From assembly GCA_020137815.1 (NCBI GenBank), contig CM035355.1:8369673-8433672 (forward strand): a stretch of 64,000 nt of DNA. The letters are read 5' to 3'. The translations under genes and the position numbers were made by a program. Source of the stretch: Hormiphora californensis. Taxonomy: Eukaryota; Ctenophora; Tentaculata; Cydippida; Pleurobrachiidae. Positions 36,601 through 48,522 of this stretch are shown piece by piece. Under the pieces are notes generated by a model. That model saw only the letters and a list, made by a program, of their open reading frames with translations. It had not been told where the DNA came from and ran no database searches. Every line of letters begins with the position of its first letter. The first letter of the stretch is position 1.

Positions 36601-39600
36601 GGACAGTCTTATATATTCTAGAGAAATAGGACCATAGTGCGTAGAGGACAGTCTTATATATTCTAGAGAAATAGGACCATAGTGCGTAGAGGACAGTCTT
36701 ATATATTCTAGAGAAATAGGACCATAGTGCGTAGAGGACAGTCTTATATATTCTAGAGAAATAGGACCATAGTGCGTAGAGGACAGTCTTATATATTCTA
36801 GAGAAATAGGACCATAGTGCGTAGAGGACAGTCTTATATATTCTAGAGAAATAGGACCATAGTGCGTAGAGGACAGTCTTATATATTCTAGAGAAATAGG
36901 ACCATAGTGCGTAGAGGACAGTCTTATATATTCTAGAGAAATAGGACCATAGTGCGTAGAGGACAGTCTTATATATTCTAGAGAAATAGGACCATAGTGC
37001 GTAGAGGACAGTCTTATATATTCTAGAGAAATAGGACCATAGTGCGTAGAGGACAGTCTTATATATTCTAGAGAAATAGGACCATAGTGCGTAGAGGACA
37101 GTCTTATATATTCTAGAGAAATAGGACCATAGTGCGTAGAGGACAGTCTTATATATTCTAGAGAAATAGGACCATAGTGCGTAGAGGACAGTCTTATATA
37201 TTCTAGAGAAATAGGACCATAGTGCGTAGAGGACAGTCTTATATATTCTAGAGAAATAGGACCATAGTGCGTAGAGGACAGTCTTATATATTCTAGAGAA
37301 ATAGGACCATAGTGCGTAGAGGACAGTCTTATATATTCTAGAGAAATAGGACCATAGTGCGTAGAGGACAGTCTTATATATTCTAGAGAAATAGGACCAT
37401 AGTGCGTAGAGGACAGTCTTATATATTCTAGAGAAATAGGACCATAGTGCGTAGAGGACAGTCTTATATATTCTAGAGAAATAGGACCATAGTGCGTAGA
37501 GGACAGTCTTATATATTCTAGAGAAATAGGACCATAGTGCGTAGAGGACAGTCTTATATATTCTAGAGAAATAGGACCATAGTGCGTAGAGGACAGTCTT
37601 ATATATTCTAGAGAAATAGGACCATAGTGCGTAGAGGACAGTCTTATATATTCTAGAGAAATAGGACCATAGTGCGTAGAGGACAGTCTTATATATTCTA
37701 GAGAAATAGGACCATAGTGCGTAGAGGACAGTCTTATATATTCTAGAGAAATAGGACCATAGTGCGTAGAGGACAGTCTTATATATTCTAGAGAAATAGG
37801 ACCATAGTGCGTAGAGGACAGTCTTATATATTCTAGAGAAATAGGACCATAGTGCGTAGAGGACAGTCTTATATATTCTAGAGAAATAGGACCATAGTGC
37901 GTAGAGGACAGTCTTATATATTCTAGAGAAATAGGACCATAGTGCGTAGAGGACAGTCTTATATATTCTAGAGAAATAGGACCATAGTGCGTAGAGGACA
38001 GTCTTATATATTCTAGAGAAATAGGACCATAGTGCGTAGAGGACAGTCTTATATATTCTAGAGAAATAGGACCATAGTGCGTAGAGGACAGTCTTATATA
38101 TTCTAGAGAAATAGGACCATAGTGCGTAGAGGACAGTCTTATATATTCTAGAGAAATAGGACCATAGTGCGTAGAGGACAGTCTTATATATTCTAGAGAA
38201 ATAGGACCATAGTGCGTAGAGGACAGTCTTATATATTCTAGAGAAATAGGACCATAGTGCGTAGAGGACAGTCTTATATATTCTAGAGAAATAGGACCAT
38301 AGTGCGTAGAGGACAGTCTTATATATTCTAGAGAAATAGGACCATAGTGCGTAGAGGACAGTCTTATATATTCTAGAGAAATAGGACCATAGTGCGTAGA
38401 GGACAGTCTTATATATTCTAGAGAAATAGGACCATAGTGCGTAGAGGACAGTCTTATATATTCTAGAGAAATAGGACCATAGTGCGTAGAGGACAGTCTT
38501 ATATATTCTAGAGAAATAGGACCATAGTGCGTAGAGGACAGTCTTATATATTCTAGAGAAATAGGACCATAGTGCGTAGAGGACAGTCTTATATATTCTA
38601 GAGAAATAGGACCATAGTGCGTAGAGGACAGTCTTATATATTCTAGAGAAATAGGACCATAGTGCGTAGAGGACAGTCTTATATATTCTAGAGAAATAGG
38701 ACCATAGTGCGTAGAGGACAGTCTTATATATTCTAGAGAAATAGGACCATAGTGCGTAGAGGACAGTCTTATATATTCTAGAGAAATAGGACCATAGTGC
38801 GTAGAGGACAGTCTTATATATTCTAGAGAAATAGGACCATAGTGCGTAGAGGACAGTCTTATATATTCTAGAGAAATAGGACCATAGTGCGTAGAGGACA
38901 GTCTTATATATTCTAGAGAAATAGGACCATAGTGCGTAGAGGACAGTCTTATATATTCTAGAGAAATAGGACCATAGTGCGTAGAGGACAGTCTTATATA
39001 TTCTAGAGAAATAGGACCATAGTGCGTAGAGGACAGTCTTATATATTCTAGAGAAATAGGACCATAGTGCGTAGAGGACAGTCTTATATATTCTAGAGAA
39101 ATAGGACCATAGTGCGTAGAGGACAGTCTTATATATTCTAGAGAAATAGGACCATAGTGCGTAGAGGACAGTCTTATATATTCTAGAGAAATAGGACCAT
39201 AGTGCGTAGAGGACAGTCTTATATATTCTAGAGAAATAGGACCATAGTGCGTAGAGGACAGTCTTATATATTCTAGAGAAATAGGACCATAGTGCGTAGA
39301 GGACAGTCTTATATATTCTAGAGAAATAGGACCATAGTGCGTAGAGGACAGTCTTATATATTCTAGAGAAATAGGACCATAGTGCGTAGAGGACAGTCTT
39401 ATATATTCTAGAGAAATAGGACCATAGTGCGTAGAGGACAGTCTTATATATTCTAGAGAAATAGGACCATAGTGCGTAGAGGACAGTCTTATATATTCTA
39501 GAGAAATAGGACCATAGTGCGTAGAGGACAGTCTTATATATTCTAGAGAAATAGGACCATAGTGCGTAGAGGACAGTCTTATATATTCTAGAGAAATAGG

Positions 39601-42600
39601 ACCATAGTGCGTAGAGGACAGTCTTATATATTCTAGAGAAATAGGACCATAGTGCGTAGAGGACAGTCTTATATATTCTAGAGAAATAGGACCATAGTGC
39701 GTAGAGGACAGTCTTATATATTCTAGAGAAATAGGACCATAGTGCGTAGAGGACAGTCTTATATATTCTAGAGAAATAGGACCATAGTGCGTAGAGGACA
39801 GTCTTATATATTCTAGAGAAATAGGACCATAGTGCGTAGAGGACAGTCTTATATATTCTAGAGAAATAGGACCATAGTGCGTAGAGGACAGTCTTATATA
39901 TTCTAGAGAAATAGGACCATAGTGCGTAGAGGACAGTCTTATATATTCTAGAGAAATAGGACCATAGTGCGTAGAGGACAGTCTTATATATTCTAGAGAA
40001 ATAGGACCATAGTGCGTAGAGGACAGTCTTATATATTCTAGAGAAATAGGACCATAGTGCGTAGAGGACAGTCTTATATATTCTAGAGAAATAGGACCAT
40101 AGTGCGTAGAGGACAGTCTTATATATTCTAGAGAAATAGGACCATAGTGCGTAGAGGACAGTCTTATATATTCTAGAGAAATAGGACCATAGTGCGTAGA
40201 GGACAGTCTTATATATTCTAGAGAAATAGGACCATAGTGCGTAGAGGACAGTCTTATATATTCTAGAGAAATAGGACCATAGTGCGTAGAGGACAGTCTT
40301 ATATATTCTAGAGAAATAGGACCATAGTGCGTAGAGGACAGTCTTATATATTCTAGAGAAATAGGACCATAGTGCGTAGAGGACAGTCTTATATATTCTA
40401 GAGAAATAGGACCATAGTGCGTAGAGGACAGTCTTATATATTCTAGAGAAATAGGACCATAGTGCGTAGAGGACAGTCTTATATATTCTAGAGAAATAGG
40501 ACCATAGTGCGTAGAGGACAGTCTTATATATTCTAGAGAAATAGGACCATAGTGCGTAGAGGACAGTCTTATATATTCTAGAGAAATAGGACCATAGTGC
40601 GTAGAGGACAGTCTTATATATTCTAGAGAAATAGGACCATAGTGCGTAGAGGACAGTCTTATATATTCTAGAGAAATAGGACCATAGTGCGTAGAGGACA
40701 GTCTTATATATTCTAGAGAAATAGGACCATAGTGCGTAGAGGACAGTCTTATATATTCTAGAGAAATAGGACCATAGTGCGTAGAGGACAGTCTTATATA
40801 TTCTAGAGAAATAGGACCATAGTGCGTAGAGGACAGTCTTATATATTCTAGAGAAATAGGACCATAGTGCGTAGAGGACAGTCTTATATATTCTAGAGAA
40901 ATAGGACCATAGTGCGTAGAGGACAGTCTTATATATTCTAGAGAAATAGGACCATAGTGCGTAGAGGACAGTCTTATATATTCTAGAGAAATAGGACCAT
41001 AGTGCGTAGAGGACAGTCTTATATATTCTAGAGAAATAGGACCATAGTGCGTAGAGGACAGTCTTATATATTCTAGAGAAATAGGACCATAGTGCGTAGA
41101 GGACAGTCTTATATATTCTAGAGAAATAGGACCATAGTGCGTATAGAGGACAGTCTTATATATTCTAGAGAAATAGGACCATAGTGCGTAGAGGACAGTC
41201 TTATATATTCTAGAGAAATAGGACCATAGTGCGTAGAGGACAGTCTTATATATTCTAGAGAAATAGGACCATAGTTCGTAGAGGACAGTCTTATATATTC
41301 TAGAGAAATAGGACCATAGTGCGTAGAGGACAGTCTTATATATTCTAGAGAAATAGGACCATAGTGCGTAGAGGACAGTCTTATATATTCTAGAGAAATA
41401 GGACCATAGTGCGTAGAGGACAGTCTTATATATTCTAGAGAAATAGGACCATAGTGCGTAGAGGACAGTCTTATATATTCTAGAGAAATAGGACCATAGT
41501 GCGTAGAGGACAGTATTATATATTCTAGAGAAATAGGACCATAGTGCGTAGAGGACAGTCTTATATATTCTAGAGAAATAGGACCATAGTGCGTAGAGGA
41601 CAGTCTTATATATTCTAGAGAAATAGGACCATAGTGCGTAGAGGACAGTATTATATATTCTAGAGAAATAGGACCATAGTGCGTAGAGGACAGTCTTATA
41701 TATTCTAGAGAAATAGGACCATAGTGCGTAGAGGACAGTCTTATATATTCTAGAGAAATAGGACCATAGTGCGTAGAGGACAGTCTTATATATTCTAGAG
41801 AAATAGGACCATAGTGCGTAGAGGACAGTCTTATATATTCTAGAGAAATAGGACCATAGTGCGTAGAGGACAGTCTTATATATTCTAGAGAAATAGGACC
41901 ATAGTGCGTAGAGGACAGTCTATTCTAGAGAAATAGGACCAAGTTTTCAATTGCCTGTACAATGAAGAGACCACGTGTTATTGAGTCACATCCCCCCGCC
42001 CTGAATCACGCTAACAAAACCTACCTGAGCAGACGATGAAAGTTTGAGATTGAAGAAATAAATATACACAATTAGGTGTACTACTAATAGCACACTCCCA
42101 ACTTCGTACCACTAGAATATAGCTCTCAGACTAACCAGGGTGACTAAGTGCAACCGTAAACCAGGAATAGACCAAAACAAACACATCTATATTATGGGGT
42201 CAGAACGATAATGTAACACTTACAATGCCACGTAACGACTGTCGGTTAAACATATCTACTCGACTACTCATTCTACCTGGTCCTACGTACATTATATATC
42301 TTACTTAACTGAGAGAAGGGGGAAGATCGAGTGAAGCCTGTTGTCCTAGTCCGGGCAATATCAATGTCAAGCATAGTTCGGGCAGAGGTTCCAGGTAGAG
42401 ATTCCATGTAGATCAGAGCAAGGCTGGAGAGCAACGAAGGCTAGGCTGGTAATCTGAGAACTGAGAACTATGTCCTCTGAGAACTCCCTAGCGGGCTTAG
42501 TCTTACTGGTTTCCCATTCTCTGAGTGCTGCTTGTAGTCAAATTACCGTAATGAAAATACAGTAAGGAGACGCGCACGGTGCATAACGCGCGGCAAAAAG

Positions 42601-45279
42601 TTCATGTGTCAGCACGTACTAGCGCCCTGATTGGTCACGGTTGCGTGTCGTCTTACTGTATCTCCGTTTTCCATTACCGTTTTCCCACTACAAGCGATCG
42701 TGTCTCCGTCCCACTCTGCACAGGCGTATTCTTCTTCGTTCCAGACGAACCCAAAACTCGTCATTTACCCATTCTATTATATGTTCGAACAAAGAAACTA
42801 TGAGCTCGTTTGTTAGCACAGACGAGTCATTTCTTCGTCCCCATCACGTTATTCTATATAATCGGACGAATTAGATCGAATATTAGATCGAATTAGATCG
42901 TCGTTTACCATTGAAATATTCGTCGATCGTCGACACATACTCACGTGATTTTCGGCCCAGGGAGCGGGCAGGAATGTGCGACTAGCTCTGGATCCTATGA
43001 GATCATCCTCTGGAGAAGGAAGCGGCTATTCCGGTTCCTCTGCACGCGTCCCCCCGCGTACATAAAGACCGCCATTGGCAGGGAGCATCCCTCTGTTTTT
43101 GATTCAGAAACACGTAACACACATTATATCTTTGTCGAAATGATATTTACAAAATAGATCACGTACACACGTAGAAACAAGCTCACTGTTCTGGATCATT
43201 GTCAACAAATATAGGTTGATATCCAAAGAATCTGTAATCCATCTCATAAAAGTCATTAATTCTCTCCTGATCTCGTCTACTGAGTTGACCCATAAACTCC
43301 TCCACACTGACATCCTCAGCTCTATCTGCATTATCTAGAAAGTAAGCCTTATGACTCGCAAGCTTTAGTTTTTCAAGTAACGGAGGAATTTCTGATTTCA
43401 TATTTTCCAATTTAACGATAATATCTATGTTATTTTGGCAGATGTCCAGCCATTCTGATATGGGCCGCCAGTGGACGTTATACGCCCTTTCGTCTCCTTT
43501 ATCATCCGCATCAACGATAAACCGAACAAATTCAGAGAAAGTGGGTGGAGATAGCAAGGGATTGTCAGGGGATTGTTCTACCAGTTTATCGTCAATCCAT
43601 AGATCCAACTCTCCTTCAAACTTTGTTCTCTGTTCATCAGTCCAGCTGGGGTCATTTCGGCCCAAAATGATGGAAGGGCGAACCCACTGGTCCTTTAGGG
43701 CTGACAACTCACCACGGTCCAATTGGGGTTTCTTGAAGTGAGCAATTAGTCTGGATAGGGGATGTCTGATAATCGTAAACCTTAGAGCATCATCAGGCTC
43801 CTTGGTAAAGCGGCGTGTTTTTAAACCCTCCCCTTTCTTTGCCTTCTTGTACTGCAGGAGGAACTTCCCCAGGTATCCCAGATTGTACTGGTCCCCATAT
43901 TTATTCAACCTTTTAGTCGTGTACTGGTCTATGAAGAACTTCTTCCACAAGGTGCTACCCGCTCCAAAGACTGGTGCCCAGGTCGCCTTCAGATAGGGGA
44001 AGTGATACATGTTACTCTGCTCAAAATCTGGACTATCCTCCCAGGTACAAAGGTCCTTTATCACATTGTTTCTCTCTGTGAACCTCTCACTAACATCCTC
44101 GGGCTCTGGTTGTAAGATGCGCATCTCAATAGGACCTTCTGGAGGTTGGAACTTGGCCCTCACAGCTGGTGGCTCTTTTTTTGGTTTTTGCAGAACTTCC
44201 TCCAGTTGTTGTGGGGGTAACTGTTCTTGGATTGGGTTACCATCGTTATCATGGTTACCATGGTTATCATGGTTACTGACCTCAGCCTCATCACATTTCA
44301 CTTCACGGAAGAAGTACCAATGTAGTGCCTCCTGGTTTGTTATAATCAGATACCAGAGAAATAGGGCAGAGAGAAAGATCAGGATGTTTAGGAGTCGATG
44401 AAATACCCACCCACTGTAGGGGAGGATTGAAAAGCACCGGATCATGGTGTGAAACACAGTTCCTTGTTCATTTGTAGAATCTGTAAAATAGTGTTGTGTT
44501 TAGAGAAGCACGAATCAGCGATATTATATAATGGCAAAAAAGCAATACGAATCAAGAGGCTGTCGAGCAAAGTTCTACATAGTCAGTAATATGTGTGGCA
44601 AGATGCGGCTGCCGTTAAACAAACAAACTAATACAACACGCTTCAGACCTGCTTTATGAATTAATATGCAGTGTGAGCTATTACATAAGCAACTAGCTGG
44701 TGTGTTCCCGGCATGGAGAGAATGGGTCGGAAAAGGCAATACAAATACATGACTGAGTAAACAATGTGACAAGATTTTGCAACGGGTATACAGACCCTAA
44801 GTCTTATACAGACTCTAAGTCTATGTCCAGTACATAAACAAACAAAGCGTATAAGAAATACGATCAAGAGAAAATTGAGTTATTTTACAAAGCTTCTGCA
44901 GAAAGCAAGGATTCCAATCATATTTTCTAGATTCGAAAGAACCATGAAATAATATAGTTAGATCTCATCCTTGATGTGGTAATAGATAGGAAATAACAAC
45001 ATTTTGGTGCTAAACGCCTTTTTGCAAGTTTTACACGTATCAAGGACCTCACAATTAATGTTCATTCTATTTACCACATCATTTTATCCGCCCTGCACAG
45101 GAGCCCTTTGTTAAACCGTGTGCAACTTACACACCCAGTGTAACTTGCAGTGTAAGGGGCGGAATTCCTCTCTTTGTTTGACCCTCCCTTCCAATAGGGT
45201 GCTGGGAAAAAGAGCAACGTGGTATACAACTACAGGCATAAAGCAACAACTTAACGTACCATAGGCTCAAGAGGAAGAG

Positions 45280-45360
<81 letters not shown>

Positions 45361-48300
45361 AGAGAGAAGAGAATATCGGAACTAGCAGGTGCGCACGAGT
45401 CGAATCTCGCAGCGGCATTAGCCTCTGGCGCTATGCTCTAGCATATCGACGAGCTCTCTCTCGCCTACCTCTCTGCACTTGAGCCGTTTTGGCTATGTTG
45501 AGTTCCTGACTTTTACTCTCCTTAAGCTCTATACTTTATCCTAGAGCGCTTTCTTTCCCTCTAGTTACACACCGTTTTAAACATCCGTATATGTAGATAT
45601 GTGATATGGAGTTTCCTGGATTTGAATTATGAACACACATCTGCCTGTGTAAGCTTGTAGTACTGGTTAAGACCAGAGGGGGGGGGGGTGTCTTAAGATC
45701 CATTATTTACCCAGTTTACTGCAGCTCATTCTTCCACAACTCTTTTCATCATCCCTTCTCCTTTTGTCCCTCTACAGCCGACCTCTATACTTCTGAGAAC
45801 TTTGCTCCTCCACTTCACTATAAGTATAGCTGTACTTCACTGTAGATCATGTACTCCACTATTTGTTCCTTTTGTTCCTCTACAGCTAACTACTTCACTT
45901 GTTATGTTTTAACCCTCCCTACTACTACATTTGTGGGGGGCGCACCAATGGCAGTCTAGCTTGGCAAATACTTCACTACAGCTGTCTGCTGTACCCTCTA
46001 TCGCTATCTCTATCTCGGCCACCACAGACCTAAGAACCATCATTTTATCAGCAAATTAAGGTGTGACACGTTAACAAGGGAAGTTAATAACATGCATATA
46101 ATAGGGAGTGAGTAAATATATCATTGATTATGGATCCAAACACAATTGGAAAATCATTATGAAAACAAAGTGGTGAACACAAAACAAATATTATAATGTG
46201 GAATTTGCAAGACACTGATACAAATCAGGAAGTTCTTCTTGGGTTTCTACACCACATCCCTAGAGTGTCGGATTTTGAAATAATCTTTCCACTTCCATCT
46301 TTACTAGACGTATTTTTTCACGCTGATTCCGAATCTGTCATTTATTTTGATCTACGACCACGTCTTCCCCTGGAGACGCCCTCCTGAATGAATTGCTTGT
46401 GCGTCGCGTTGCAGTGCTGTCACTATGCGCTCTCTCTCTCGCCAATTAGCTGCGCTCGCAAATTTACACACAGCTGTGTCACCTGAGATGGATCTCAACG
46501 GAGTTGCTGTCTTCTCAGTTCGGTAATTTCGAGAACTCTGGACAAACACTTGTAACTTGGTGGCATAAAATATTAAATAAAGTAATATCTCAATCTCATC
46601 TCTCAAGCTAACTTCACAGAAGCTAAAAACTGTAATCTGTTAAATAAAACAGGTTGTAAATTATACATGTTGTCACGCATGTTACACATAAATAGGTTAA
46701 AATTGTCTCTATGTTCTATAAAAGTCCCTCTGCCTGATCCATGCGACGTTGTAGTTTTCCTACACGAACCTTCCCTGGGTTCTCCTCTCGGTTCCGTTTG
46801 ATTGCCAGGGCCATACCCACTTGCCTCATATGCCCGGTGATGCGAACTTGGCTTTTTGATTCGATGACCGTTTACTTGCTTTCTTGGTATTGTCAAACAG
46901 TTTCTTCAAAGCCCTGGGCAAAAACAAGGATAGAAATAATTTAATCTGAGAAATAGTAGAGAACTATTGCGAGTAGTAGAGAACATTTAATATACTTAAG
47001 AACAAGTATAATACTCAGGGCCACTTACTTTTTAATATTAAATTCTAAAACTGTTGTAACGCCATTATTGACAAAAAGCTCCGAAATAGCTCGAGCAGTC
47101 AGAGTAAGAGCGTCGTCAACGGGAACTCGTCTGGGGGACCCGGAGGCAAGCTGATCCACGTGCGAAACGGCAAGAAAATGGGAGAGGACGTTTCGCTGAG
47201 TCAACACTATGTGGGGCTGGAGCGGATCGATCTTTTCAGAACCGATAAAATCGTTTAAAGTGCCGTCATTGAGGTTGTCAAACGGATAATAACTACCATT
47301 TTTACAATCGAAATATCGAATCTCTTTCTCGAAGCACGTGATTTGTCACGTGTTGAAGACATAACCCCGGCTAAAAGTGAATGAGATTGGGCACTTCCTA
47401 CTCACCCTAATGATTTTATATTAGATGGCCTAACTGGGTATTTCTCCTTTTAGATCTTTTTTCCTGTTGTTTGGTTCGTGATTCCAGCCCAGGTTGAGTT
47501 TCAGGAAATATCGATATTTCCTGAAACTCAACCTGGAATTACGAACCAAGCAACAGGTCCAATTCATTAGCAAATGATCAATTGATGATGGATTGGATCT
47601 TAATTGTCTTGGCGTTTAAACTCAAAATTTCTGACCGCTGAGCAGCTTCGTTGAGATCCATCTCACAGTTGTGTGTAAATTTGCGAGCACAGCTAATTGG
47701 CGAGAGAGAGCGCATAGTGACAGCACTGCAACGCGACGCACAAGCAATTCATTCAGGAGGGCGTCTCCAGGGGATGACGTGGTCGTAGATCAAAATAAAT
47801 GACAGATTCGGAATCAGCGTGAAAAAATACGTCTAGTAAAGATGGAAGTGGAAAGATTATTTCAAAATCCGACACTCTACCACATCCCAAGTACAAGGGA
47901 CAGGTTGTGTTACCACACCACGTCCCAATACACAAGGAAAAGGGGCACAGGAGGTCACCTAAGATAATATTGACAATATATTGTTACAAGAGCGCTAATA
48001 TATGTCGCATTTGCATCTGTAAACGAGCACAATATAAATATAGTCTGACCACAGTGGGATAGAGAGATAGAGATAGAGAGAGATAGAGAGAGACTCTCTA
48101 ATATAGAGAGTTGTGTGTAATAATAAATAGTGAGGGTCTCTCGATAACTTAAATACCATCTTGACTCATTACACACAAGTAAACTGCAGTTCTTGTGTAC
48201 TCTTTCTATTTCTTTATCTCTCCTTCACTTGTATATCTCTCTCCCTCCCTTACCCCCCTCCCTTTATATTTGCACGTCTTGATAAATAGAACCATGCTTG

Positions 48301-48491
48301 TATACCCGATATATCTCCCTCCCCACCCCCTCTCTCTATCTCTCTCCTAGTTAAAGTAACAATCTCTCTCTCCCTCTCCCTCTCCCTCCCCCTCTCTCTC
48401 TCCTAGTTAAAGTAACAATCTCTCTCTCCCTCCCCCACCCCTCTCTCTATCTCTCTCCTAGTTAAAGTAACAATTTATCTCCCTCCCCCAC

Positions 48492-48522
<31 letters not shown>

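Larger units (their letters stand above)
46261..47879. mobile_element. Mutator-like element (MULE) with ~245-bp terminal inverted repeats
   Basis: The ends TAGAGTGTCGGATTTTG and CAAAATCCGACACTCTA are inverted. The similarity continues about 240 bp inward, through GATCTACGACCACGTC and GATGGATCTCAACG. The nonamer CCACATCCC flanks both sides (46252-46260 and 47880-47888). Long terminal inverted repeats plus a 9-bp target duplication are the hallmark of Mutator-type transposons. No transposase motif is seen. Instead the interior has a two-exon minus-strand frame and a 75-bp perfect-looking hairpin. It therefore looks non-autonomous, possibly a gene-carrying (Pack-MULE-like) element. It sits in TBC1D19 intron 10. 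Confidence 0.8.

Noticed and set aside
42579-42874. Small plus-strand frames of 61-77 codons as genes
   Set aside because: Overlapping frames in three phases with no conserved motif or splice logic.
46196-46387. Frame matching the one at 47753-47935 as a duplicated gene
   Set aside because: The two frames are the left and right inverted termini of the Mutator-like element.
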